Assembly (NCBI GenBank): GCA_020442095.1
Contig: JAGRKY010000395.1
Coordinates: forward strand, 1-17,672
Length of the DNA stretch: 17,672 bases
Source of the DNA: Bauldia sp.
GTDB lineage: Bacteria; Pseudomonadota; Alphaproteobacteria; Rhizobiales; Kaistiaceae
Direction of reading: 5' to 3'
Numbering within the stretch: the stretch's first letter is position 1; each line of letters begins with the position of its first letter. The notes under the pieces are model-generated. The model saw only the letters and a program-made list of their open reading frames with translations. It was not told the origin of the DNA and did no database searches. This document shows, in pieces, positions 8,456-15,945 of the stretch. A program made the position numbers and the translations under genes.

Positions 8456-8472
8456 CCGCACTTGCCGTGCGG
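8456..8472. promoter_or_regulatory. Inverted repeat, candidate operator of the peptide operon
   Basis: CCGCAC (8456-8461) and GTGCGG (8467-8472) are perfect 6-bp arms around TTGCC. The dyad lies about 15-30 bp downstream of the -10 of the minus-strand promoter proposed at 8488-8517, a typical position for a repressor that blocks early transcription. The XRE-cupin protein at the end of the operon is the natural candidate, by inference only. Read on the plus strand the dyad is followed by TTTT, so a short hairpin is an alternative. Confidence 0.35.
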
Positions 8473-8487
8473 TTTTCCCATCGGCCA

Positions 8488-8517
8488 ATTAACGCAAGGC
8501 AATTCCATTTCTGTCAA
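8488..8517 (-). promoter_or_regulatory. Sigma70-type promoter for the peptide operon
   Basis: On the minus strand a perfect -35 TTGACA (8517-8512) is followed after 18 bases by GTTAAT (8493-8488), which matches four of six -10 positions. It would give a leader of roughly 115 nt before the binding-protein ATG. The surrounding bases are the most AT-rich in the region. TAAAAT at 8518-8523 on the plus strand could serve as -10 for the divergent gene, but I see no good -35 for it. Confidence 0.5.
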
Positions 8518-8565
8518 TAAAATAATTTTCTTTTCGGAAAACTCCTCCGATGATATCGAGGACAA

Positions 8566-9729
8566 ATGGTTTCCGAGCCCCCCTATCCCGGTTTTCGCAG
8601 CGGCTTCATCGAAGCGCTTGGTGCAATCGAAACGCCGGCGGTTCTCGTCGACCGTCTCCGTCTCGACGCGAATATTCAGCGGATCGCCCGATTGGGAAAA
8701 GACGGCGTCGCGGTCCGGCCTCACGCCAAAACGCACAAGTCCATCGCGCTGGCGCAGCTTCAGCTCGACGCCGGTGCCATCGGGCTAACGGTCGCGAAGC
8801 CTTCGGAAGCCGAGGTGTTCCTGGCTGGCGGGGTGCCATCGGTAACCATCGCCTACCCGCTCGTCGTGCCGGCGAAGATCGAACGCGTTGCCCGGGTCGC
8901 GGCCGGGCACGGCGCCGAGGTCCGGTTCCTCGTCGACAGCGACATGGGCATCGACGCCATCGCCGGTGTCGCCCGGACGCTCGGGGCGACGTTTCCCGTC
9001 CACCTCAAGGTCGACGTCGGCTTGCACCGTTGCGGGGTCGCGCCGGATTCCGCGGCTGGGCTCGCCCTCGCCCGCCGGCTTGCCGAAACGCCCGGTATCG
9101 CCTTCGCGGGGCTCCTCTCGCATGCGGGCCATGCCTACCGCACGTCCGACGCCGCTTCGGTGCGGTCCATCGCCGAGACCGAGCGCATGATCATGACCGG
9201 ATTCGCCGAACGCCTTGCCGCCGACGGGATCGGCACGCCGGACGTCTCGGTCGGATGCACCCCGACGGTCATCCTCAACGCCGGCCTCGAAGGGATCAGC
9301 GAGATCCGACCGGGAAACTATGTCTATATGGACCGTATCCAGGTTGCCCTCGGCGCGGCGATGCTGGACGAGGTGGCGCTGTGGGTCGCCGCGACGGTGG
9401 TCAGCGTCAACGACCGCTTCGCGATCGTCGATGCGGGATCGAAGGTGCTGAGCTCCGACCTCGGGCCGCATGGCAGCGAGGCGGTCGCGGGCTACGGCAT
9501 GGCCTGGCGATGTGAGGCATTGGACGCGCCGCCGATGGTGCTCGCCAGCCTCTCCGAAGAGCACGGCGTCCTCGACCACGGCGGCATTCCGCCCCGGATC
9601 GGGGAAAGGGTCGCGCTCCTGCCCAACCATTCCTGCCCCGTCGTCAATCTTGCCGACGAAGTGCTGGTGATCGGGCCGGCCGGCGATATCGCATCATGGC
9701 CGGTCGACGCCCGCGGCAAGGTGCGCTGA
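8566..9729 (+). CDS. PLP enzyme of D-threonine aldolase / D-serine dehydratase family
   Basis: The product is 387 residues with an alanine-racemase-like (fold type III) barrel. ETPAVLVD at 22-29 leads to VRPHAKTHKS, where K55 should be the Schiff-base lysine. HLKVDVGLHRCG and LLSHAGHAY follow in the barrel. The C-terminal domain has EEHG (H333) and NHSCP (H355, C357). As I recall, an H-x-C pair binds zinc in chicken D-serine dehydratase, while D-threonine aldolases have H-x-D with manganese, so dehydratase-type chemistry (D-serine or D-threo-3-hydroxyaspartate) is somewhat favoured. GAGG lies five bases before the ATG. It diverges from the peptide operon across a shared control region, which suggests co-regulation. 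The exact substrate is undetermined. Confidence 0.88.
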   Translation: MVSEPPYPGFRSGFIEALGAIETPAVLVDRLRLDANIQRIARLGKDGVAVRPHAKTHKSIALAQLQLDAGAIGLTVAKPSEAEVFLAGGVPSVTIAYPLVVPAKIERVARVAAGHGAEVRFLVDSDMGIDAIAGVARTLGATFPVHLKVDVGLHRCGVAPDSAAGLALARRLAETPGIAFAGLLSHAGHAYRTSDAASVRSIAETERMIMTGFAERLAADGIGTPDVSVGCTPTVILNAGLEGISEIRPGNYVYMDRIQVALGAAMLDEVALWVAATVVSVNDRFAIVDAGSKVLSSDLGPHGSEAVAGYGMAWRCEALDAPPMVLASLSEEHGVLDHGGIPPRIGERVALLPNHSCPVVNLADEVLVIGPAGDIASWPVDARGKVR

Positions 9730-10033
9730 TCGCGCAGGGTCGAGGTTCTGCGCCACCGTCGGTTCGGGAATGGAGCGAGGATGCCTGGCTCATGAACCCG
9801 ACGCGTCGGCGCACGGCCATGTCGGGGGCAACCGAGGGACAGGCAGCGACCGCGGTCAGGGCGTTTATCGGCGGGCGGTTCATCGGGGGCGGACAATCGC
9901 GAACACGCCCAAGTCTACACTTCGAACTAATACTACCCCGACGCCCCTCAGCTTGAACCTTTGTTGGAGATTGCCTACTAGTGCGCGCGCCGACTTGTCA
10001 CAGTCGCGTTTGCATCAGAGCCAGCGGATCCCG
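9730..10033. other. Gene-free junction, possible truncated gene start inside
   Basis: These 304 bases separate the PLP enzyme from the glycosyltransferase gene. The left part is GC-rich; from about 9895 it becomes AT-richer and holds the promoter proposed at 9953-9981. A plus frame from ATG 9792 or 9828 encodes AFIGGRFIGGG, faintly like the first strand of aldehyde dehydrogenases, then loses coherence and stops near 9956. It may be a truncated gene left at a recombination boundary. The evidence is weak. Confidence 0.25.
9953..9981 (+). promoter_or_regulatory. Candidate sigma70 promoter for the glycosyltransferase gene
   Basis: TTGAAC (9953-9958) and TACTAG (9976-9981) are separated by the ideal 17 bases and lie in an AT-richer pocket about 50 bp before the chosen ATG. 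There is no independent support. Confidence 0.4.
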
Positions 10034-12238
10034 ATGCCCGCCGTCAACAGTAGTCCGCCGGTCCGATCAGAAAAGCATATCCGCAAGCGGCGAAGCCGGA
10101 ATTCCGAGCGTTCGTCAAACCTTCTCATCGGCTTTGTTGCGATGGCGGCCGCGGTATCCATCGCATTGTCGTGGGTTATACCTGATCCGCATACGGCAAG
10201 ACTTTTCCTTATCGCCCCCTTTGCTCTGGTTATATTCGCTGGCTACGAGAGCCTCGTTCGCCAGAGAAGACGATTCCGCGTGCTCAGTCGTATTGCGAAG
10301 CTACGCGATGCGGAAATCAAACGCCTGAAGGGAAAAGTCGCTCGCAATATCGAGAAAAAGAACAGACTTCGCGAAAAAGTAAAAAGCCTCGGGACGAGGC
10401 TGACTGCTTCCTGCGTCGCAATCGGTTCCGCGCACGAAGCCCGCGAGGACTGGGAAGCAGCCATTGCGACCTGGCGACTGTTCATCGAGGCGGCGCCGGA
10501 CAATCGGACGATCCGGCAAAGACTGGCGGATGCCCTGGAAAAGGCCGGGGACCGGACCGCGGCGATCGCAGTCCGCGAGGAACTTCGCGACAGCAAGCCC
10601 ACCGACCTGCCCATCAGGCGGTCCCTCGCCTCGACCTACGAAGCGGACGGCGCATGGCGTGCCGCTATCGCCGAGCGTGAATATGTCGCCAGCCAGGATC
10701 CGGCAAACGCCCACAATCAGCTGCGGCTTGCCGGGGATCTGCTCGCCGCCGGCAGCCGCGACCGGGCGCTGGCGGTGTTGGCGAGCGCCTATTCCAGCCG
10801 CATCGTAACAACGCAAATGATCCGATCGGGTATCGAAAAGGCGGTCGAGACCGACGACAGGGATACGCTCGACCTCTATGTCGGAGCCCTGAAGGCCGAC
10901 CTCGCCAATCCGGTGGAAGCGGTGCCTGAACCACCGAGCCTGCCCCTGTGGCGCTCCCTCGTCAACCTTGGCGAAATCGATGTGGCGCTGGACTACCAGC
11001 GGGCGCCGGAAGCGCCTTCGCCCGCGCCTGAAGCAACCGGCGCACCGAGAGCGATTGTCGTGGACCCGGCCTTCAATCCGCTACAGGGCGCAGGTCACCA
11101 CTTCAACATGAACCTGCTCTTCAGGGAGTTGCTTTCGGCGATCGGCGCACATCCCTCGTTCCACGGACAGATCACCGGGCATTCCGAATCCTCCGGCTTT
11201 GACTTCCGCCCGACGACGACCATCCCGATGTACGGCCGCGATCCGAGATTCGCCGATGTCGACTGGTTTCGAAACGTCAATCGCTATCTCGAAGTCGAAC
11301 TCACCCGGCAATTGCCGCATGAACGGGTCTTCGTCTTCCATACGATGACCGGCACCACGATCCTCGGCATGGCCCGATGGCTGGCGAACGCCATTGGCGA
11401 CCGTCCTGCCGCCATCGTCGTCGGGATCGTCGATCACGAGATCACAGCCAGTTCTCCGACGGGTGCCGCGGCGCGCACAGTCTATTCGGAAGCGTTCGAG
11501 ATACTCCGTCGACTGAAGAACAAGCAGATGCTGATCTTTGCCGAGACGGACGAGCTCACCACTATCCTTCGCCAGCTCGGTGGGGAGGGGTTCGACATCC
11601 GGCAATACCCCTACGTCGCAGCGTCCCTGGCGCTGCAATACGCGGGGGCACGGACGGCGGCGCAAGCGAAAGGCCGGCTCACCGTCGGTTATGTCGGCGC
11701 CACGCGCCTGGAACGCGGCAGCGAGCTGATTCCGGACCTCGTCGACGCGTTGCGGGATCATGACATCGACTGGCTGGTCCAACTCGATACCGAACGCCTG
11801 GCCAAAATAGCCGTGCAGGAGAACACCCGCTCCCTGATCGAGCAGATGAAGGATAACCCTCGGGTCGAGATTGCTCCGGCCGGGCTCGCCCCTGCGGACT
11901 ATTATTCCGTCCTCGACCGCATCGACATCCTGGTCCTGCCCTACCGGGAGCGCTACCAGCGAACCGGTTCCGGCGTCTTCGTCGAAGCGCTGACGCTCGG
12001 CAAGGTGCAGGTGCTGCCCGACGAAGGCTGGATGGTCGACATGCTGAACGAGCTCGGCGGAAAGCCGGTCACTTTCGGCCAGCCGACGGTCGGCGAAGTC
12101 CGGCCGGCGATCGAATTCGCGATCCGCGATTTCGCTTCTCTCAAGGCTGCGGCAGAGACGGCCGCCAGGACCTGGAACGAACGGAAGAGCGGCTCCGCAT
12201 CGATCGAAGAATGGCTGCGGCGCCGCGTCCGACAATGA
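10034..12238 (+). CDS. Membrane-anchored coiled-coil/TPR-like glycosyltransferase
   Basis: The product is 734 residues. A basic N-terminus (KHIRKRRSRN) is followed by two predicted membrane helices at about 28-48 and 56-75. A highly charged coiled coil runs from about 77 to 120, and TPR-like helical pairs from about 124 to 255 (YEADGAWRAAIAEREYVASQDP is typical). The C-terminal half is a GT-B glycosyltransferase: GRLTVGYVGATRLERGSELIPDL near 547, NPRVEIAPAGL, DILVLPYRE, then RTGSGVFVEALTLGKVQVLP with E639 and E651 placed like the acidic pair of GT4 enzymes. It likely transfers a sugar to a surface glycan at the cytoplasmic face. The frame is open back to 9770, but the first 88 codons look non-coding. 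ATG 10034 has only a weak AGCGGA upstream. The first 120 codons are visibly richer in A/T at third positions than the rest. The donor and acceptor are unknown. Confidence 0.82.
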   Translation: MPAVNSSPPVRSEKHIRKRRSRNSERSSNLLIGFVAMAAAVSIALSWVIPDPHTARLFLIAPFALVIFAGYESLVRQRRRFRVLSRIAKLRDAEIKRLKGKVARNIEKKNRLREKVKSLGTRLTASCVAIGSAHEAREDWEAAIATWRLFIEAAPDNRTIRQRLADALEKAGDRTAAIAVREELRDSKPTDLPIRRSLASTYEADGAWRAAIAEREYVASQDPANAHNQLRLAGDLLAAGSRDRALAVLASAYSSRIVTTQMIRSGIEKAVETDDRDTLDLYVGALKADLANPVEAVPEPPSLPLWRSLVNLGEIDVALDYQRAPEAPSPAPEATGAPRAIVVDPAFNPLQGAGHHFNMNLLFRELLSAIGAHPSFHGQITGHSESSGFDFRPTTTIPMYGRDPRFADVDWFRNVNRYLEVELTRQLPHERVFVFHTMTGTTILGMARWLANAIGDRPAAIVVGIVDHEITASSPTGAAARTVYSEAFEILRRLKNKQMLIFAETDELTTILRQLGGEGFDIRQYPYVAASLALQYAGARTAAQAKGRLTVGYVGATRLERGSELIPDLVDALRDHDIDWLVQLDTERLAKIAVQENTRSLIEQMKDNPRVEIAPAGLAPADYYSVLDRIDILVLPYRERYQRTGSGVFVEALTLGKVQVLPDEGWMVDMLNELGGKPVTFGQPTVGEVRPAIEFAIRDFASLKAAAETAARTWNERKSGSASIEEWLRRRVRQ

Positions 12239-12262
12239 CCACCCAGGGCTGCCCCCATCTCC

Positions 12263-12290
12263 TTGTCCTGACCTAGCATTGTGTTACGAT
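12263..12290 (+). promoter_or_regulatory. Possible promoter before the methyltransferase gene
   Basis: TTGTCC (12263-12268) and TACGAT (12285-12290) are spaced by 16 bases in the 85-bp gap. The gene could equally be read through from the glycosyltransferase. Confidence 0.3.
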
Positions 12291-12323
12291 CACCGAAGGA
12301 GATGCCAGCGATCGGAGGCACGG

Positions 12324-13226
12324 GTGACGCCCGAACAGGTCCAGCGAGCAGAATCGGCGGATTGGTTTCACGCCATCGATCTCGGCAGTCACGCGACGGC
12401 GGGGCGTTTTCCCGACGGGACGATACCCCAGAATGTCACGCTGTTCGGCGTGATGGACCTGCTGCCCGCAATCGACGTATCCAATGCCGATTGCCTCGAC
12501 ATCGGAACGGCGGACGGGCTCAGCGCTTTTCACATGGCGATGCGTGGCGGCCGGGTGACGGCCACGGACCGCTACGACAGCGTACCGACGAAATTCGAAC
12601 TCGCGCGCGAGGTGCTGGGTCTCGACGTCGACTACAGAACCGGCATCCTCTTCGACAACATCCTCGACGATCTCCCCGCGCATGCCTTCGACGTGATCGT
12701 ATCCGCGGGCGTCATGTATCACATGTTCCACCCGTTCGATGCCGTGCTCAAGGCTCGCAAGCTTGCCCGGCCCTACGGCTTCTTCCTCATCGAGACGGCC
12801 TTTTTGCCAACGGTTGGCCAACCGTTCATCGAGTTCAACCCGGCGTCGGGACGCAACAAGGAAGTGACGACCTACTGGATGCCCAGCAAGTCCGCCCTGC
12901 TCGGCATGCTCCGCTTCGCGGGGTTCGACATTCTCGCGGTTCGGACCATGATCAGGCCGAATCGCATCACCGTGCTCGCCAGGAGCGTCCCGCTGGGTGA
13001 AGTGTCGGGACTGACCCCCCGTGAAATCGAGATGCAGCGCCAGACAACCGACGCCGGCTTCACCGCAACGTTTCCCGATACCCGCGCCTCGTCCGTGTCG
13101 ATCTCCGATTTCGGCGAGTACGACGTGGAGATCGACTGGAACACCTACAAGCCGCATTTCCCGCCACACCCGGACGGCTCGAAGCCGATCATCGGCAAGC
13201 GCCACCTGGCCACGAAGACGTCCTAG
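12324..13226 (+). CDS. Class I SAM-dependent methyltransferase (DUF1698/CmoB-like)
   Basis: The product is 300 residues. WFHAIDLG at 14-21 and the following GR..DGT are characteristic of the DUF1698/CmoB-related methyltransferases. Motif I is CLDIGTADGLSAF (57-69), the acidic ribose-binding residue is D82 in TATDRYD, and FDVIVSAGVMYHM (122-134) is the post-motif strand. The start is GTG 12324-12326 because GGAGG lies five bases before it; the ATG at 12279 would add 15 unlikely residues. Neighbouring glycosyltransferase and sugar aminotransferase genes suggest that it methylates a glycan or a nucleotide-linked sugar rather than tRNA. The C-terminal 70 residues carry no motif I recognise. Confidence 0.82.
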   Translation: MTPEQVQRAESADWFHAIDLGSHATAGRFPDGTIPQNVTLFGVMDLLPAIDVSNADCLDIGTADGLSAFHMAMRGGRVTATDRYDSVPTKFELAREVLGLDVDYRTGILFDNILDDLPAHAFDVIVSAGVMYHMFHPFDAVLKARKLARPYGFFLIETAFLPTVGQPFIEFNPASGRNKEVTTYWMPSKSALLGMLRFAGFDILAVRTMIRPNRITVLARSVPLGEVSGLTPREIEMQRQTTDAGFTATFPDTRASSVSISDFGEYDVEIDWNTYKPHFPPHPDGSKPIIGKRHLATKTS

Positions 13227-13234
13227 GCCGCCGC

Positions 13235-13257
13235 CTGCCGGGACACCGTCCCGGCAG
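13235..13257. terminator. Bidirectional stem-loop between convergent genes
   Basis: CTGCCGGGAC (13235-13244) and GTCCCGGCAG (13248-13257) are a perfect 10-bp stem with loop ACC. It lies nine bases after the methyltransferase stop and 17 bases from the stop of the convergent aminotransferase gene. It lacks a T-tract, but its position strongly suggests it ends transcription from both sides. Confidence 0.7.
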
Positions 13258-13274
13258 TCAGTCGGACAACAAGG

Positions 13275-14540
13275 CTATTCCGCCCCGATCTCCTCGTCGG
13301 CCATGTCGAACTTCTGCGGGTCGAAGGACCCGGTCGGGCGAAGCTCGACCTCGTCGGCGCTCATGCCGGCGAGCGCGACGCGCGCCGCCATCTCGATATT
13401 GTGGATGATGCCGTCGGTCTCGGCCTCGGTGTTCGACGGACCGGTCGGCACCATCACCGTCCGGTTGAGGATATCGAGCGAGCGGGCGCACATGTCCCTG
13501 GAATATTCGGTCCGGCAGGCGGCATTGTCGGGGTGGTTATAGGGGTTCATCGCCGGATGCGCGGCGCCGATCCCCATCAGCACCTGGTCCCATTCGGTAT
13601 AGGTGTGGCGGCCGGTCTTGCCGGCGATCACCGCCGGGAAGATCTCGACGAAGCGCTTCGCCTGCTCGACGGTCGGCAGCAGGTACATGACATGCGCCGA
13701 GCAGTCGTAGTCCGGGCTGTTCATCGGCGAGAGCTTGAGGCCGAGATTGTCGAGCCGCTGGGTGGCGGTGACGATCTTCTTCTTCTCGGCACGCATCGCG
13801 GCCATCATCCCGGGAAGCCGGTCGAGCTGGACATTGAGCATCGCGCCCTGCAGCTCGGAGGCGCGGCCGCCATTGCCGGCGAAGGGCTTCATCGCGTCGT
13901 CGCGGCCGGTCCAGTAGAAATGACACGGGTCGATGGCGCAGCGCGCCCGCTTGGCGAGTTCGTCGTCCGACGTCGCGATCGCGCCGCCCTCGCCGGAAGT
14001 CATGTTCTTGTAGTAGTTGAAGCTGAAGGCGCCGATATCGCCGATCGAGCCGAACATCCGGCCCTCGTAGCCGCCGCCGACGCCCTGGCAGGCATCCTCG
14101 ATGACCACGAGCCCGTGCCGCCGGGCGATCTCCATGATCGCATCCATGTTGCAGGCGGCGCCCCACATATGAACCGGAACGATCGCCTTGGTGCGCGGAC
14201 CGATCGCGTTCTCGATGGCATCCGGGGAGATGGTGATGCTCTCGTCGACATCGACGATCACCGGGATCGCCCCCGTGGTCAGCACCGCCGTCGCCGTCGC
14301 CATGTAGGTATGGGCGGGAATCAGCACCTCGTCGCCGGGGCCGAGCCCGACGGCGATCATCGCCGCCGACAGCGCATAGGTGCCGCTGACGGTCAGCGCC
14401 GTGTGATCGACGCCGAGATAGTCGGCATAGCGGCGCTCGAACCGGTCGCATTCGCGCTCCTCATCGCCGTAGCGGAAGAGCTTCCCGGACCGGATCACCC
14501 GCGCAAGCGCCTCGATCTCTTCCTCGCCGACCTCATACAT
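13275..14540 (-). CDS. DegT/DnrJ/EryC1/StrS-family sugar aminotransferase
   Basis: The product is 421 residues, a fold type I PLP enzyme. SGTYALSAAMIAVGLGPGDEVLIPAHTYMATA (52-83) is the cofactor-phosphate and substrate entry region. VVIEDACQ (145-152) supplies D149 for the pyridine nitrogen. AFSFNYYKNMTSGEGG (171-186) has the Schiff-base K178. Such enzymes transfer an amino group, usually from glutamate, to a keto sugar linked to a nucleotide, for lipopolysaccharide, capsule or natural-product sugars. GGAG lies about nine bases before the ATG. It faces the methyltransferase across a terminator and has its own 137-bp upstream gap. In that gap CGGAT/ATCCG (14613-14624) forms a small dyad. A charged tail after residue 390 is not a feature I know from the family. 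Confidence 0.9.
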   Translation of the reverse strand: MYEVGEEEIEALARVIRSGKLFRYGDEERECDRFERRYADYLGVDHTALTVSGTYALSAAMIAVGLGPGDEVLIPAHTYMATATAVLTTGAIPVIVDVDESITISPDAIENAIGPRTKAIVPVHMWGAACNMDAIMEIARRHGLVVIEDACQGVGGGYEGRMFGSIGDIGAFSFNYYKNMTSGEGGAIATSDDELAKRARCAIDPCHFYWTGRDDAMKPFAGNGGRASELQGAMLNVQLDRLPGMMAAMRAEKKKIVTATQRLDNLGLKLSPMNSPDYDCSAHVMYLLPTVEQAKRFVEIFPAVIAGKTGRHTYTEWDQVLMGIGAAHPAMNPYNHPDNAACRTEYSRDMCARSLDILNRTVMVPTGPSNTEAETDGIIHNIEMAARVALAGMSADEVELRPTGSFDPQKFDMADEEIGAE

Positions 14541-14677
14541 GCGGAATTCTCCAGTTTCTTTTCACGTTGCGTCGGACGTTAGCATGTCGTGGCCCCATAA
14601 AAAGGGACACAACGGATAAATCCGATGGGGACAATCGGCGATCTGGACCGAATCCGGTAGCAGGTGGCCGCGCCCGG

Positions 14678-15364
14678 TCACCTCAGGTCGAGCGGGACCC
14701 GCGTCGAGCCGCTGAGCCGCTTGTAGACATGGACCATGAAGGCAGCGGCGAAGAGCGGCGTGAACAGGTTGAGCAGCGGCACCGCCAGCAGGAGCGCGAT
14801 CAGCAGCCCGGCCAGGAAGACCGTCAGGCCGTTCTCCCGGCGCAGCGCCCTCGCCTCCGCCCGCCCCATGAAACGCCGCGCCGCCGCCTCAAAATATTCG
14901 CGGCCGAGCAGGTAGCCGTTGCCGACGAAGAAGGCGACGAGGTTCACACCCGGTACGAGGAGCAGCGCCAGGGCGATGAGGTTGACGACGATGACGATGC
15001 CGGTGAAGGCGATGGTGTCGCCGATCGCCGCGGCGACCGACAGGTCCTCGCCGGGCGGGTCGGCCGGATAATGCGTCCGCTCCACCAGTCCGGCGACCTC
15101 GTCGGTGAACATGCCGGAGAGCAGCGCGGCGGCCGGGGCGACGAGGAAGCCGAGGCCGACGAACAGGCCGACACCGGCGACGATCGAGATCGTCGTCTCG
15201 AGCCATGGATAGCTCTGGATATCGACCAGCCAGCCGAGCAGGCCTTCGAGCAGCAGCCAGATGATGAAGAGGACGCCGATCGTCAGCCCGAGCGACTTCC
15301 ACATGACCGAGCGGAACGGCGGCGAGAAGATCTCGGAGAGCGCGAGGCCTGCGGCTGAAATCAT
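14678..15364 (-). CDS. EI24-domain (CysZ-like) inner-membrane protein
   Basis: The product is 228 residues. Hydrophobic stretches fall at about 22-47, 56-83, 116-150 and 180-212, with the family signature GNGYLLGREYFEAAARR (148-164). That pattern marks the EI24 / CysZ group; CysZ proteins conduct sulfate into the cytosol for cysteine synthesis, but most alphaproteobacterial members are not experimentally characterised, so I keep the function general. No strong ribosome binding site precedes ATG 15362-15364. It is 83 bp downstream of the FdsG-like gene on the same strand and could be co-transcribed with it. There are no sulfate-assimilation genes in the window to support the transport assignment. 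Confidence 0.82.
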   Translation of the reverse strand: MISAAGLALSEIFSPPFRSVMWKSLGLTIGVLFIIWLLLEGLLGWLVDIQSYPWLETTISIVAGVGLFVGLGFLVAPAAALLSGMFTDEVAGLVERTHYPADPPGEDLSVAAAIGDTIAFTGIVIVVNLIALALLLVPGVNLVAFFVGNGYLLGREYFEAAARRFMGRAEARALRRENGLTVFLAGLLIALLLAVPLLNLFTPLFAAAFMVHVYKRLSGSTRVPLDLR

Positions 15365-15447
15365 GCTCGATTAGGTGGAGGCGCGGGGGTCGGGGTTCAA
15401 TCGAAAAATGCGGGCTGGACCGCACTTGTCCACCCGGCCGCGCAGCC

Positions 15448-15945
15448 TCACTGGCCGATCCCGTCGATCAGGGCGTCGAGGGATGCATCGTCGAGGCGGC
15501 CGACCAGCCGGCCGTCGACCATCGCCGAGGGCGCGACGGCGCAGAGCCCGAGGCAATAGACCGCCTCCAGCGTCACCCGGCCGTCTGCGGTCGTCTCGCC
15601 GGTGCCGATGCCGAGCGCGGCTTCGGCTCGCGCCGCCAGCTTCTCGCCGCCGGTCGCCTGGCATGCCTCGGCCCGACAGAGCTTCACCACGTGCCGCCCG
15701 GCCGGGGCGTGGCGGAAATCGTGATAGAAGGTGACGACGCCATGGACCTCGGCGCGGGTCAGGTTGAGGACGTCGGCGATGACCGGCACCGCCGCTTCGT
15801 CGATATAGCCATACGCGTCCTGGACGGCCCTCAGGATCGGCATCAGCGCGCCGTCGAGGTGCTTCATCTCCTCCGCCAGCCGTCGCACACGGTCCGGATT
15901 GAAGGCCGGGCCGTCTCGTTCCTGGATGGGCTGGTCGGTGTGCAT
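15448..15945 (-). CDS. fdsG: FdsG/NuoE-like [2Fe-2S] subunit of NAD formate dehydrogenase
   Basis: The product is 165 residues with the thioredoxin-like [2Fe-2S] fold of NuoE/FdsG. The N-terminal helical part has GALMPILRAVQDAYGYIDEAAVPVIADVLNLT (32-63), then VHGVVTFYHDFR. The four cluster ligands are all present: C90 and C95 (CRAEAC), C131 and C135 (CLGLC). CRAEACQATGG is closer to FdsG than to NuoE. In NAD-dependent formate dehydrogenase FdsG passes electrons with FdsB to NAD. Normally fdsG leads an fdsGBA(C)D operon, but here an EI24-type gene follows and no fdsB or fdsA is present. I chose ATG 15943-15945; a TTG at 15999 would add 18 residues without family character. No clear ribosome binding site is seen. 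Confidence 0.82.
   Translation of the reverse strand: MHTDQPIQERDGPAFNPDRVRRLAEEMKHLDGALMPILRAVQDAYGYIDEAAVPVIADVLNLTRAEVHGVVTFYHDFRHAPAGRHVVKLCRAEACQATGGEKLAARAEAALGIGTGETTADGRVTLEAVYCLGLCAVAPSAMVDGRLVGRLDDASLDALIDGIGQ

Noticed and set aside
1466..8520. Chain of long plus-strand open frames (up to 871 codons) opposite the peptide operon
   Set aside because: They are antisense shadows caused by high GC at third positions. Their translations are rich in Arg, Asp, Gly and His with no domain, while the minus strand encodes clear families throughout.
9770..10033. 88-codon N-terminal extension of the glycosyltransferase
   Set aside because: The translation is not protein-like (rich in His, Arg, Thr, Pro), it precedes the promoter-like site, and the ATG at 10034 leads straight into a plausible membrane-anchored N-terminus.
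13537..14451. 304-codon minus frame inside the aminotransferase gene
   Set aside because: Shadow frame of the DegT-family gene, arginine-rich and without domains.
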